Source: Clostridia bacterium (lineage in GTDB: Bacteria; Bacillota; Clostridia; Christensenellales; Borkfalkiaceae). Taken from it: a stretch of DNA of 40,698 nucleotides. The translations under genes and the position numbers were made by a program. Location: positions 1-40,698 of the forward strand of contig JAFQMD010000031.1 in assembly GCA_017396365.1 (NCBI GenBank). Reading direction: 5' to 3'. Position 1 is the first letter of the stretch. Every line of letters begins with the position of its first letter. Shown one piece after another: positions 1-8,296 of this stretch. Below the pieces are notes generated by a model. The model worked only from the letters and a program-made list of their open reading frames with translations. It was not told the origin of the DNA and searched no databases.

Positions 1-686
1 AGGATGGTACGGAAAAGGAAGTAATGTATTATTCTTGTAGCCGAAATAAAATGAAGCGAGGGGGCTTTTGTGATTATAGCGCTAATCTAAAGAAAACGGA
101 TATCGAACCGCTTGTTATAGGCGTTATAAAACAAATTATAATCGACAAAAGATTTGTTGAAGGTGTAAAAAGTAGTATTGGTATTCACGTGGATGCGGAT
201 AAGATTGTAGAAGAAATCAAAAATTACGAAGCAAAACTTAAAGAAGTTCAACTAAATAAAAATCGACTTGAAATGGAACTTGATACCTTGCCGATAGATG
301 CTAAATATAGAGATAGAAAAATAAAAGATATGACGACGAGAATTGATTCTATGTACGACGTAATCGCGGAGATAGAAGAAAAGATTGATGACGCTCGTTA
401 TAGAAAACACGCGATTGAAGAAAAATCATTAACATTTGAAAACATATATCGAAATTTAGAGCATTTTTCTAAAATATATGATATAATAAAGGATGGAGAT
501 AGAAAAGAATTGCTTGCGGAGTTAATCAAAGAGATACATATTTATCCCGAAGGGGAAAGCGATTACCCGTTAAAGTCAATAAAATTCGCTTTTCCTATAC
601 TGTTAGACGGAAAAGAAGTAGATGAAATTTTTTTGAACAAGCCGTCGAGTGTCGAAACCGTAGTGTGTTTGACTCGTGTAATTTAA
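1..686 (+). CDS. Large serine recombinase, C-terminal part (5' end outside window)
   Basis: C-terminal portion of a large serine site-specific recombinase, the integrase/excisionase class of integrative elements and some phages. The frame is open back to base 3 (DGTEKEV before the first Met at 24), so the catalytic resolvase domain lies outside the window. What is visible: the end of a recombinase zinc-ribbon (YYSCSRNKMKRGGFC), a long charged coiled-coil stretch (about residues 60-130 of the visible part), a conserved tail region (LLAELIKEIHIYPEG) and the family-typical ending VETVVCLTR. It is closed by a strong terminator. The frame is intact to its stop, but activity cannot be judged without the N-terminus. 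Such genes usually sit at one end of the element they mobilise, so the chromosome proper may begin just downstream. Confidence 0.88.
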   Translation, partial: DGTEKEVMYYSCSRNKMKRGGFCDYSANLKKTDIEPLVIGVIKQIIIDKRFVEGVKSSIGIHVDADKIVEEIKNYEAKLKEVQLNKNRLEMELDTLPIDAKYRDRKIKDMTTRIDSMYDVIAEIEEKIDDARYRKHAIEEKSLTFENIYRNLEHFSKIYDIIKDGDRKELLAELIKEIHIYPEGESDYPLKSIKFAFPILLDGKEVDEIFLNKPSSVETVVCLTRVI

Positions 687-705
687 TTGACAAAGAGTAG
701 AAATT

Positions 706-747
706 AAGCCCCCAAATTACTAAAACGTTAGTAATTTGGGGGCTTTT
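706..747 (+). terminator. Intrinsic terminator after the serine recombinase
   Basis: An 18-bp perfect stem (706-723 with 728-745) with a 4-nt loop and a short T-rich tail. The upper part is AT-rich and the base is AAGCCCCC/GGGGGCTT. It separates the recombinase from the promoter at 749. Confidence 0.9.
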
Positions 748-748
748 G

Positions 749-777
749 TTGACAAGACAACGCATAAGTGATACAAT
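749..777 (+). promoter_or_regulatory. Sigma-A promoter for the M28 peptidase unit
   Basis: TTGACA at 749-754, a 17-nt spacer, and TACAAT at 772-777. It is perfect at -35 and one mismatch from consensus at -10. It starts right after the terminator, so the downstream genes have their own promoter. Confidence 0.85.
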
Positions 778-789
778 TTACTTTAAGAG

Positions 790-808
790 TTACCACTTTA
801 AGTGGTAA
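790..808. promoter_or_regulatory. Inverted repeat in the 5' leader (possible operator or RBS hairpin)
   Basis: TTACCACT (790-797) and AGTGGTAA (801-808) are perfect 8-bp arms around TTA. It lies a few bases past the expected transcription start and runs into the ribosome site (AAGAGG, 807-812). It could be a repressor operator or an RNA hairpin that masks translation. No regulator is recognisable nearby. Confidence 0.45.
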
Positions 809-819
809 AGAGGCGAACA

Positions 820-1746
820 ATGAGTTATTTAAAACAGTTAAACGAAAAATATCCCGTGAGAATAACAAAAAAGCAAAAGGACGAATTTTTAACGTATGCC
901 ATTTCTTTGGCAGAGAAAAAGAACGTAAAAGCGCAAATTGAACAAAACGGCAAGCACAAGAATTTAGTCATAGGCAATCCGAATACTGCAAACGTCGTGT
1001 TTACGGCTCATTACGACACGCCTAACGCGTCTTTACTGCCAAATCTTATGTTGCCTAAAAATAAAGGGTTATTTTACGCCTATCAATTTTTAATAATAGG
1101 CTTATTGCTCGTTGTTTCACTCGTCCCCGCGATTGTCGTAGGGCTATACGTATTGCAAAGCGAACTCGCCTACGCAGGAATTTTTCTCGTTTTATATTTT
1201 GGGTTGTTTTTCTTAGGCTTTAAGTTTTTTAAAAATAAAAACAACGCAAACGACAACACGTCGGGCATTGCCACAGTTTTTTCGATACTTGAAAAATTAG
1301 ACAGTAAGCAATTAGATAACGTTGCATTTATACTTTTTGACAACGAAGAAAAAGGACTTCTCGGCTCGAAGGCGTACCAAAAAGCGCATAGAGAAGAGAT
1401 GAAAGATAAGTTGCTTATCAATTTAGACTGCGTTGCAAACGGCGACAATATCTTATTTATTGCAAAGCCAAAGGCAGAAGAAAACGAGCAGTATAACTTG
1501 ATAAAAAGGGCTTTTGCAAGTGGAAACGATAAATTCAACGTTGAATTTTACTCGACGAAAGAATGCGTTGCAAATTCCGACCATAAAAAATTTGAGCAAG
1601 GCGTATGCGTCGTGGCGTGCAAAAAGAGTAAGAAAGGGGTTTTATACGCGCCGTATATCCATACTGCAAAGGACGTAGTAGCAGACGATAAAAATATCGA
1701 GTTTATATCTGGTAGATTTGCCGATTGTTTTAAAAAGTCGGCATAA
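820..1746 (+). CDS. M28-family metallopeptidase with membrane segments
   Basis: Predicted zinc aminopeptidase of the M28 family, 308 residues. The di-zinc site is complete by motif: H64/D66 (AHYDTP), D145 (NDNTSG), E176/E177 (DNEEKG), D203 (LDCVANGD) and H281 (YIHTA). Between the first and second ligands, about residues 90-140, are two or three hydrophobic segments likely to cross the membrane, an insertion unlike classical secreted M28 enzymes. No signal peptide is present, so the side of the membrane on which the site lies is unclear. I prefer ATG 820, with AAGAGG 7 nt upstream, over the in-frame GTG at 802, which lies inside the inverted repeat. It is transcribed from the promoter at 749 and is probably first in a unit with the lipoprotein and sdaA. 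Confidence 0.85.
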   Translation: MSYLKQLNEKYPVRITKKQKDEFLTYAISLAEKKNVKAQIEQNGKHKNLVIGNPNTANVVFTAHYDTPNASLLPNLMLPKNKGLFYAYQFLIIGLLLVVSLVPAIVVGLYVLQSELAYAGIFLVLYFGLFFLGFKFFKNKNNANDNTSGIATVFSILEKLDSKQLDNVAFILFDNEEKGLLGSKAYQKAHREEMKDKLLINLDCVANGDNILFIAKPKAEENEQYNLIKRAFASGNDKFNVEFYSTKECVANSDHKKFEQGVCVVACKKSKKGVLYAPYIHTAKDVVADDKNIEFISGRFADCFKKSA

Positions 1747-1771
1747 AAATATATTTTAAATGAGGTAAAAT

Positions 1772-3472
1772 ATGAAAACGACAAAAACGAAAAGATGGAA
1801 ACTATTGTCAATTCTTACGTTATGCCTACTAACGTGCTTATTGTTTGCAGTTGGGTGTAAAAACAACAAAGACTCTTTGCCGACTAGTCAAGCGCCACAC
1901 GAGCACACTTTAAGAAAAGTTTATGAAAGAGATGCAACGTGCTTGCAAGACGGTTGCGTAACGCACTGGGAATGCACGGGTTGCGGACAATATTTTTTAG
2001 ATGCAATAGGAAAGACTACTGCGACGTATGACGAAGTTTTTTGTGAAAAACTTGATCACTCGCTTGTTAAAACTGACGCAGTTTCGGCGAATTGCGACCA
2101 CGATGGCAGTAAAGAATTTTGGACTTGCTCTTCATGCGGTAAACTCTTCGCAGATGCAAACGGCGCTAAGGAAACGAGCAAAAAAGAGTTGAAGATACCT
2201 GCAAAAGCGCACTCTCTTACCCACGTTTCAAGGGTGGAAGTAAACGGAAGACAAAACGGCGTTAAAGAACACTGGTTTTGCTCGTCGTGCGAGGGGTATT
2301 TTGCCGACGATAAGGGCGAAGAAAAAATAGAAGAAGAGGATACCATATTATTTTCTCTTTTAAACGTTCCTGACTTTTTGGTTGAAATTCCAACAGGTAG
2401 AGATCCTATAATATTGCAACTTACGGATACTCAAATTATCGACGCAGGTCAAGCAAGAGTCGGCCGTACGGGTATTGACAAAAACTTCTGGGCGACGGGA
2501 AATATGGACGAGCGTTGCTTTAACTACCTAAGAGAAATAGTTACTGCTACAAATCCTGATTTTATTATCGTTACGGGGGACATCGTTTACGGTGAATTTG
2601 ACGATAACGGAACGGCGTTGCAAAAATTTATTGCGGTAATGGAATCTTTCCAAATTCCATGGTCGCCAATTTTTGGCAATCACGACAACGAGAGTAAAAT
2701 GGGCGTTGACTGGCAATGTAAGCAATTTGAAAACGCTGAGTATTGTTTGTTTGAACAAAAACAGTTGAGTGGTAACGGTAACTATTCGGTAGGAATTGCG
2801 CAAGGCGGAGAGTTAAAGCGCGTATTTTATATGCTTGACACCGTTTATTGCGGTAATGCAAGTAGCGAAAGTTTGTCTAACGGACATACTTATAACGATA
2901 GAATAGGATTCCAAGACGATCAAAGACAATGGTACAAAAAAGAAATTAATTTAATAAAAGAGTTATCTCCAAGCACTAAAATTTCGTTTGCTTACCATAT
3001 TCAACAATCTATATTTATTAACGTGCTTGCTCAATACGGTTACTCTGCTAGCCAAAAGCCAAATATCGTTATTAGTTCTTTACCAAATAGAAATGTAGGA
3101 GATTTTGGTTATATTGCGGCAAATATTGAAAATCCATGGGATCACAATGGCGCTGTATATAGAGAAATGAAGGCTCTTGGCGTAGATTCAGTTTTTGTTG
3201 GGCACGAACATAGCGTTAGCGCAAGTATCGTTTACGAAGGTATAAGGTTTCAATTCGGTCAAAAATCGAGCGAATACGATTGCTACAATTACGTAGACGC
3301 TAATGGTAAAATTTGTCAAACTCAATACACGTCTCATCCTGCGGGAACGACTCCGCTCATAGGTGGTAGCGTTGTCGTATTAGATAAAAATAGTGGCGCA
3401 ATTTCTAATGCGTATATATACTACTGTAATAATGCAGGCGGACAAATAGACTGGTCAACGTTTGGAAACTAA
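1772..3472 (+). CDS. Lipoprotein calcineurin-like metallophosphoesterase
   Basis: Secreted lipoprotein, 566 residues, with signal peptide and lipobox FAVGC (lipidated Cys29). Residues about 43-190 hold three tandem copies of a short Cys-rich module of the form H-L-x(n)-C-x(n)-G-x-x-x-x-W-x-C-x-x-C-G-x-x-F-x-D. The third copy has lost its first Cys. From about 210 onward is a metallophosphoesterase domain: D219 (LTDTQ), D270 (TGDIVYG), N303/H304 (GNHDNE), H409 (AYHIQ) and H478/H480 (GHEHS). The usual D-x-H of motif I is D-x-Q (Gln221), so one metal ligand is changed. It probably cleaves a phosphoester outside the cell; the substrate is unknown. GAGGT lies 7 nt before ATG 1772. Lgt for its lipidation is encoded at 37611. 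Confidence 0.82.
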   Translation: MKTTKTKRWKLLSILTLCLLTCLLFAVGCKNNKDSLPTSQAPHEHTLRKVYERDATCLQDGCVTHWECTGCGQYFLDAIGKTTATYDEVFCEKLDHSLVKTDAVSANCDHDGSKEFWTCSSCGKLFADANGAKETSKKELKIPAKAHSLTHVSRVEVNGRQNGVKEHWFCSSCEGYFADDKGEEKIEEEDTILFSLLNVPDFLVEIPTGRDPIILQLTDTQIIDAGQARVGRTGIDKNFWATGNMDERCFNYLREIVTATNPDFIIVTGDIVYGEFDDNGTALQKFIAVMESFQIPWSPIFGNHDNESKMGVDWQCKQFENAEYCLFEQKQLSGNGNYSVGIAQGGELKRVFYMLDTVYCGNASSESLSNGHTYNDRIGFQDDQRQWYKKEINLIKELSPSTKISFAYHIQQSIFINVLAQYGYSASQKPNIVISSLPNRNVGDFGYIAANIENPWDHNGAVYREMKALGVDSVFVGHEHSVSASIVYEGIRFQFGQKSSEYDCYNYVDANGKICQTQYTSHPAGTTPLIGGSVVVLDKNSGAISNAYIYYCNNAGGQIDWSTFGN

Positions 3473-3520
3473 CGAATTAGTATCCTAAATTAATTTTATT
3501 AAAATGCAAAGGTAAAAAAT

Positions 3521-4720
3521 ATGCAGTCTCTTAAGTATTTATACAGAATAGGTCGCGGACCTTCGTCCTCTCACACTATGGGACCGATTGAAGCGACGAA
3601 AAGGTTTTTAAAAGAATACCCAAACGCCGACAGTTATAAGGTAATTTTGTACGGTTCTTTGGCAAAAACGGGCAAAGGGCATATGACCGATTGCGCAATA
3701 GAAGAGACTTTTGGCGATAGACCTTGCGAAATAGTTTTCGACTATAAAACCGAAACCCCAGTTCACCCAAACACCTTGGATTTCATAGCCTATAAAGGTG
3801 GAAAAGAAATTTGCCAAAAACGTTATTACAGTATAGGTGGGGGCGAAGTTTTAGCCGACGGCGAGAAGGAGCGCGAACATCCTAACGTTTATCCGCATAA
3901 TTCCTTTACTGAAATTGCTAAATATTGCGAAGAAAACGATATGCAACTTTGGGAATACGTGGAAGAATGCGAGGGCAAGGAAATTTGGGACTATCTTGCA
4001 AAGGTTTGGCAAGTAATGCTCTCCGCAATAAAAAGAGGGGTTAATACCGAAGGCATTTTGCAAGGTGGGCTTGAAACTCAAAGAAAGGCAAAAATGCTTC
4101 GTCGTCAAAGTCACGTTGACGAAACTGAAGAAACTAAAATGAATAGGCTCATTTGCGCCTACGCCTTTGCAGTTAGCGAAGAAAACGCGTCGGGCGGAAT
4201 CATTGCAACCGCGCCTACTTGTGGGGCGTGCGGAGTTGTTCCTGCCGTTTTGAAATATTTACAACACAAGCGTAAGTTTAGCGACGAAAAGATATTAAAA
4301 GCCTTGGCAGTAGGTGGAATAATAGGTAATTTAATAAAGACCAACGCATCCATAAGTGGCGCGGAGTGTGGCTGTCAAGCGGAAATAGGAACTGCTTGCG
4401 CGATGGCAGCCGCGTGCGCTTGCGAACTTTACGAACTCAATTTTGACGAGATTGAATACGCAGCGGAAATGTCTATCGAACACCATTTAGGGCTTACTTG
4501 CGATCCCGTTTGCGGACTTGTTCAAATACCTTGTATAGAGCGCAACGCTATCGCCGCAATGCGAGCGTTAAACGCCGTAAACCTTGCCGACTTTTTAGCC
4601 GATAGTAGAAAAATATCGTTTGATATGATAGTTGAAACTATGTGGGAAACAGGCAAAGATTTAAAGGTAATGTACCGTGAAACGTCCGAGGGCGGTCTTG
4701 CTAAAAAATATAAGAAATAA
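3521..4720 (+). CDS. sdaA: L-serine dehydratase, iron-sulfur, single chain
   Basis: L-serine ammonia-lyase (L-serine to pyruvate plus ammonia), cytosolic, oxygen-labile 4Fe-4S type. It is 399 residues with beta and alpha parts fused. The N-terminal beta signature is GPSSSHTMGP (about 13-22). The alpha part has GGIIATAPTCGACG, then the cluster cysteines: CQAE (Cys285), C-D-P-V-C (Cys327) and Cys338 in VQIPC. By analogy with characterised iron-sulfur serine dehydratases, Cys285, Cys327 and Cys338 would hold the cluster and leave one iron free for substrate. AAAGG precedes ATG 3521. No clear promoter lies in the 48-nt gap after the phosphoesterase, so read-through from upstream is likely. Full length with no damaged motif. 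Confidence 0.93.
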   Translation: MQSLKYLYRIGRGPSSSHTMGPIEATKRFLKEYPNADSYKVILYGSLAKTGKGHMTDCAIEETFGDRPCEIVFDYKTETPVHPNTLDFIAYKGGKEICQKRYYSIGGGEVLADGEKEREHPNVYPHNSFTEIAKYCEENDMQLWEYVEECEGKEIWDYLAKVWQVMLSAIKRGVNTEGILQGGLETQRKAKMLRRQSHVDETEETKMNRLICAYAFAVSEENASGGIIATAPTCGACGVVPAVLKYLQHKRKFSDEKILKALAVGGIIGNLIKTNASISGAECGCQAEIGTACAMAAACACELYELNFDEIEYAAEMSIEHHLGLTCDPVCGLVQIPCIERNAIAAMRALNAVNLADFLADSRKISFDMIVETMWETGKDLKVMYRETSEGGLAKKYKK

Positions 4721-4728
4721 GTTGCAAT

Positions 4729-4968
4729 ATAAATAGAAAAAGTTTGTTTAAATTTTCAATTATAAGTTTAATAATCGGCGTAATAGTTCTTGCTATAGCA
4801 TATTTTATCTTTCATTTCGTAACGGACGACGGTATAACGCTCGTTTTTCACGAAGAGGCATGTAAACCTTTCGTTACGTTTATGGTAGGTATTTTTGGCG
4901 TTTTGTTTTTGTTTGCAAGCGCCGTAAGTTGTTTGTCCGCGCTTATATTTTTTCCAAAGGACAAATGA
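4729..4968 (+). CDS. Small membrane protein with doubtful start codon
   Basis: Unrecognised small protein with two hydrophobic helices (about residues 5-25 and 46-68, counted from the TTG) and a short polar link. The first possible bacterial start is TTG at 4744. The frame reads back without a stop as I-N-R-K-S-L-F-K from ATA 4729, which looks like a natural N-terminus whose ATG has become ATA. No good ribosome site precedes either position. With the truncated HAD gene next door, this suggests a decaying patch. It could still be translated from TTG. No function is assigned. Confidence 0.4.
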   Translation: MNRKSLFKFSIISLIIGVIVLAIAYFIFHFVTDDGITLVFHEEACKPFVTFMVGIFGVLFLFASAVSCLSALIFFPKDK

Positions 4969-4981
4969 AAATTCTTCTTTT

Positions 4982-5221
4982 TGCAAGCCGAACGAAAACT
5001 ATTACTTGCAAATTTTACAAAAAATCGGAGCAAAGACAGAGGAGTGTTTAATGGTTGGAAACGACGTTGGAGAAGATATGATTGCGACTGAAAAACTCGG
5101 CATGCAAGTTTTTTTACTTACTGACGATTTAATAAACAAAACCGACCGAAAAGTATCCGATTTTCCAAACGGCAACTTTGACGATTTAATTAAATTTCTC
5201 GGTTGGACGGAGCAGTTATGA
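4982..5221 (+). pseudogene. HAD-family phosphatase, C-terminal remnant
   Basis: Only the C-terminal third of a haloacid-dehalogenase-type hydrolase remains. The frame encodes KPNENYYLQILQKIG, then MVGNDVGEDM (the conserved lysine and the acidic motif IV), then the tail to WTEQL. The nucleophile motif DxDxT and cap domain are absent. In-frame similarity begins at about 4982 and nothing upstream resembles the missing part; the stretch 4969-4990 reads as unrelated sequence. The first possible start is TTG 5006. The stop overlaps the next gene's ATG (ATGA at 5218), a vestige of translational coupling when the gene was whole. Confidence 0.7.
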
Positions 5222-5994
5222 TAGATATTATCGTTTGTTTGGTCGCAGGGCTCGGCGCTGGCGTCGGCACGGGATTTGCAGGAATGAGCGCGGCGGCGGT
5301 TGTTTCGCCTATGCTTATAATTTTGCTCGACCTGCCCGCCTTTGAAGCCATAGGAATTGCCCTTGCAAGCGACGTTTTAGCAAGCGCAGTAAGCGCTGTA
5401 ACTTATGCCAAAAATAAAAATATAGATATAAAAAACGGGCTTATAATGATGGCGTGTATTATCCTTTTTACTGTCGTTGGAAGTTGGGTTTCAAGTCTTG
5501 TTCCCGACAAAGCGATGGGAAGCGCCTCGCTCGTGTTCATGTTTATTTTGGGCGTTAAGTTTTTAATAAAACCCATATTAAAAAACGAAAGCCAAACGAC
5601 TGAGAAGAGTTTTAAATATAAGGTTATAGGTTCGATAATAAGTGGAATTTTAATAGGTTTTGTGTGTGGATTTATCGGCGCAGGCGGTGGAATGATGATG
5701 TTGTTCGTGCTTACGTCGGTGCTTGGTTACGACTTGAAAATGGCAGTCGGAACAAGCGTTTTTATAATGACTTTCACTGCGTTGACGGGGTCTTTAAGTC
5801 ACTTTGCAATAGGAGGAATAACCAACTGGGTTCATCTCGTTACTTGCGTTATTTCAACTTTAGTTTTCGCTGTCGTTTCGGCTCGAATCGCAAACAAGGC
5901 AAAGCCTGAAACTCTCAACAAAGTGGTTGGCGTAGTGTTACTCGTTATAGGTATAACTATGATGATTTTTGAAATAGTAAAAGCAATCGTGTAG
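5218..5994 (+). CDS. TauE/SafE-family membrane exporter
   Basis: Integral membrane protein of the TauE/SafE family, proposed exporters of sulfite, sulfoacetate or other organic anions. It has 258 residues from ATG 5218. Two homologous hydrophobic halves are visible, each beginning with a glycine-rich segment: GAGVGTGFAGMSAA in the N half and GFIGAGGGMMM in the C half, as is typical of the family. About eight membrane segments are expected. I chose ATG 5218 over the longer TTG 5203 because GGAG lies 5 nt before the ATG and the ATGA overlap with the HAD remnant fits coupling. The substrate cannot be told from sequence. Confidence 0.85.
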   Translation: MIDIIVCLVAGLGAGVGTGFAGMSAAAVVSPMLIILLDLPAFEAIGIALASDVLASAVSAVTYAKNKNIDIKNGLIMMACIILFTVVGSWVSSLVPDKAMGSASLVFMFILGVKFLIKPILKNESQTTEKSFKYKVIGSIISGILIGFVCGFIGAGGGMMMLFVLTSVLGYDLKMAVGTSVFIMTFTALTGSLSHFAIGGITNWVHLVTCVISTLVFAVVSARIANKAKPETLNKVVGVVLLVIGITMMIFEIVKAIV

Positions 5995-6004
5995 GAGCGA
6001 AGAA

Positions 6005-6511
6005 ATGGAACTTATAGAAATAAACGAGAGTGAATTTGACAATATATATATGCAAATGCAAAACAACTTCATTTTAGAAGAACGACGCGACTATATAGAC
6101 GCAAAGGCGGTTTTAAAAAATGAACAATATAAGATTTTTCACGTTAGAGAAAACGGGCGAAATATAGGTTTTATTTCAATTTGGAATTTGCAAGATTTCG
6201 CCTTTATAGAGCATTTCGTAATTTATGGAGAATATCGAAATTTAGGCTACGGCTCTATTGCGCTTGATAAAGTAAAGCAAGCGTTTAAAAATCTCGTTCT
6301 TGAAGTCGAACTCCCCAAAGCCGAAATTGCAAAAAGGCGTATAGGTTTTTATATTAGAAACGGCTTTGTAAATAACGAAAAGGAATATTATCAACCGTCG
6401 TATAGAAAGGGTGGCGAAGGGGTATATCTAACTTTGATGAGTTATCCAAATAAGATAAGCGATTTTGAAAAGACGAAGCAAAAAATTTACAAAAGGGTAT
6501 ATAATAAATGA
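6005..6511 (+). CDS. GNAT-family N-acetyltransferase
   Basis: Acetyl-CoA dependent acyltransferase of the GNAT fold, 168 residues. The acetyl-CoA loop is R78-N-L-G-Y-G-S84, matching R/Q-x-x-G-x-G/A, preceded by the beta-4 strand EHFVIYGEY. After the core the chain carries FYIRNGF, the usual GNAT motif B. The acceptor is unknown. AGGAG lies upstream of the ATG, and the stop overlaps the next gene (ATGA, 6508-6511), so it is co-translated with the PHP phosphoesterase. Confidence 0.8.
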   Translation: MELIEINESEFDNIYMQMQNNFILEERRDYIDAKAVLKNEQYKIFHVRENGRNIGFISIWNLQDFAFIEHFVIYGEYRNLGYGSIALDKVKQAFKNLVLEVELPKAEIAKRRIGFYIRNGFVNNEKEYYQPSYRKGGEGVYLTLMSYPNKISDFEKTKQKIYKRVYNK

Positions 6512-7338
6512 AAATTTGCGATTTACATACTCATTCTTGCTATTCGGACGGCACTTTTACGCCAAGAGAACTAATTGAAAAGGCAAAAGAAGTTGGACTT
6601 TCGGCAATCGCGCTCACCGACCATAATAATATGGGTGGGGTAAAAGAATTTCTTTCTCTTGCCGAAGAGTTTGGGATAGAAGGCGTTGCAGGAGTTGAGT
6701 TTTCTACCGATTATAAAGATAAAGAATTGCACGTTTTGGGGCTTTTTATTAGCGCGGAACATTTTGACAAGGTAGAAAGCGTTTGCGAAGAAGTGAGAAA
6801 AAACAAAGAGAAAAGCAACCGTAAAATGATTGAAAACCTAAATAAACTGGGTTACGAGTTAGATTACGACGAGATAAAAAGTTATTGCAAAGGCACTATG
6901 AATAGGGCTCATATCGGCGAAGCCTTATACAAAAAGGGCTATATTAAAGACGTAAAAAGCGTGTTTGAAACCTTGCTTAGTAAAAGCGGACAAGTTTACG
7001 TTCCTGCAAAAAGGATAGACGTTTTTAAGGCTATAACCTTTATTAAAAGCATAGGCGCTGTCGCAGTTCTTGCTCATCCGTTTTTAGACTTGACGGAAAC
7101 TGAACTGAGAGAGTTTTTGGACGTAGCAGTTCCGCTCGGATTAGACGGTATGGAAACCGTTTATTCAGAGTTTACGGATAAGCAAACTGTCGTTTTAAAA
7201 GAAATTGCAAGACAATATGCAATTAAAGAAAGCGGTGGAAGTGATTTTCACGGTTATAGAAAAAAAGATATTTCGCTTGCGGTTGGCAAGGGGAATTTAC
7301 AAATACCGTATGAATTTTATTTAAATTTAAAACCATAA
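6508..7338 (+). CDS. PHP-domain phosphoesterase, TrpH/YciV type
   Basis: Metal-dependent phosphoesterase of the PHP family, 276 residues. Metal-binding motifs in order: DLHTHSCYSDG (H7, H9, D14), LTDHNNM, GVEFST, HVLGLF, LAHPF and GSDFHG. This set and length match the TrpH/RNase AM group, whose known members act on 3',5'-nucleoside bisphosphates or as 5'-to-3' exonucleases on short RNA. It is coupled to the GNAT gene by a 4-nt overlap and followed after 10 nt by the ROK kinase. The exact substrate is inference. Confidence 0.87.
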   Translation: MKICDLHTHSCYSDGTFTPRELIEKAKEVGLSAIALTDHNNMGGVKEFLSLAEEFGIEGVAGVEFSTDYKDKELHVLGLFISAEHFDKVESVCEEVRKNKEKSNRKMIENLNKLGYELDYDEIKSYCKGTMNRAHIGEALYKKGYIKDVKSVFETLLSKSGQVYVPAKRIDVFKAITFIKSIGAVAVLAHPFLDLTETELREFLDVAVPLGLDGMETVYSEFTDKQTVVLKEIARQYAIKESGGSDFHGYRKKDISLAVGKGNLQIPYEFYLNLKP

Positions 7339-7348
7339 AGGAGATATT

Positions 7349-8296
7349 ATGTATATCGGTTTAGATATCGGCGGAACTAAATGCGCCGCCGTACTTGGCA
7401 ATTTAGATAACGGCGTTGAAATCTTGGATAAAATTAGTTTTCCAACGGCAGATAAAACGCCCGAACAAATCTTAAATATTTTTTCGGCATTTATTGAAGA
7501 AAAGCAAAAAAAATATAAAATCGACGGCATAGGTATTGCTTGCGGTGGTCCGCTTGACAGTAAAAAGGGTATAATAAAAAAGCCCCCGTCCCTTCCGCTT
7601 TGGGACAATATCGAAATAGTTAAATATTTTGAAGATAAATTTCAAATACCAACCCATCTTAAAAACGACGCCGACGCTTGCGCCGTTGCGGAGTGGCAAT
7701 ACGGCGCTGGAAAGGGCACTCAAAATATGATATTTATAACCTTTGGAACGGGCTTTGGTTCTGGGCTTATACTAAGCGGAAAACTCTATTCGGGCACTAA
7801 CGACAACGCAGGCGAAATAGGGCACGTAAGGCTTAGAAAAAGCGGGCCCGTAGGCTACAATAAAGCGGGTTCGTGCGAGGGATTTTGCAGTGGTAGCGGT
7901 ATTCGTCGCCTTGCCCTTTTAGAACTTGAAAAACTCGAGAAAAAAGGCTTATTGCCCGACTTTGTACAAAAGGTCGGCGGTAAAGACGGTATTACCGCAA
8001 AGACTATTGCAGAGCATGCAAGACTTGGCGATAAGTTCTGCCAAAGGATTTATAAAATAAGCGGTAAAATGCTCGGTGAAACGCTATCCATTTTAATTGA
8101 TTTGTTCAATCCCGAAAAAATCGTAATCGGCGGAGTGTTTATGCGTAGCGGAGACCTGCTTTACCCTCACGCAGAAAAGGTTATAAAGAAAGAGAGTTTA
8201 ATTTACTCTCAACAAGTGGTCGAAGTCGTACCTGCAAAATTAAGTGAAAATATCGGCGACGTATCTGCGCTTGCCGTTGCAAAAGGAGAATTATGA
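7349..8296 (+). CDS. ROK-family sugar kinase
   Basis: ROK (repressor/ORF/kinase) protein of kinase type, 315 residues, without the DNA-binding N-terminus of ROK repressors. Visible: ATP-phosphate loop GLDIGGTK (4-11), KNDADA with the catalytic Asp, FGTGFGSG (phosphate 2) and NAGEIGH. The zinc motif normal for ROK kinases (C-x-C-G-x-x-G-C-x-E) is not intact: the region reads K-A-G-S-C176-E-G-F-C180-S-G, with too few and displaced cysteines. It phosphorylates a hexose or amino sugar; which one cannot be read. AAGGAG precedes the start. The stop overlaps the GmhA-like gene (ATGA, 8293), suggesting the two act on the same sugar. Confidence 0.85.
   Translation: MYIGLDIGGTKCAAVLGNLDNGVEILDKISFPTADKTPEQILNIFSAFIEEKQKKYKIDGIGIACGGPLDSKKGIIKKPPSLPLWDNIEIVKYFEDKFQIPTHLKNDADACAVAEWQYGAGKGTQNMIFITFGTGFGSGLILSGKLYSGTNDNAGEIGHVRLRKSGPVGYNKAGSCEGFCSGSGIRRLALLELEKLEKKGLLPDFVQKVGGKDGITAKTIAEHARLGDKFCQRIYKISGKMLGETLSILIDLFNPEKIVIGGVFMRSGDLLYPHAEKVIKKESLIYSQQVVEVVPAKLSENIGDVSALAVAKGEL

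Noticed and set aside
1170..1811. Minus-strand open frames opposite the M28 gene (1170-1538, 1548-1811)
   Set aside because: Complementary shadows of a gene with intact zinc motifs on the plus strand; no ribosome site and no family.
5664..5909. 81-residue plus-strand frame inside the TauE-type gene
   Set aside because: Frame-shifted reading of the membrane gene; low-complexity and no ribosome site.
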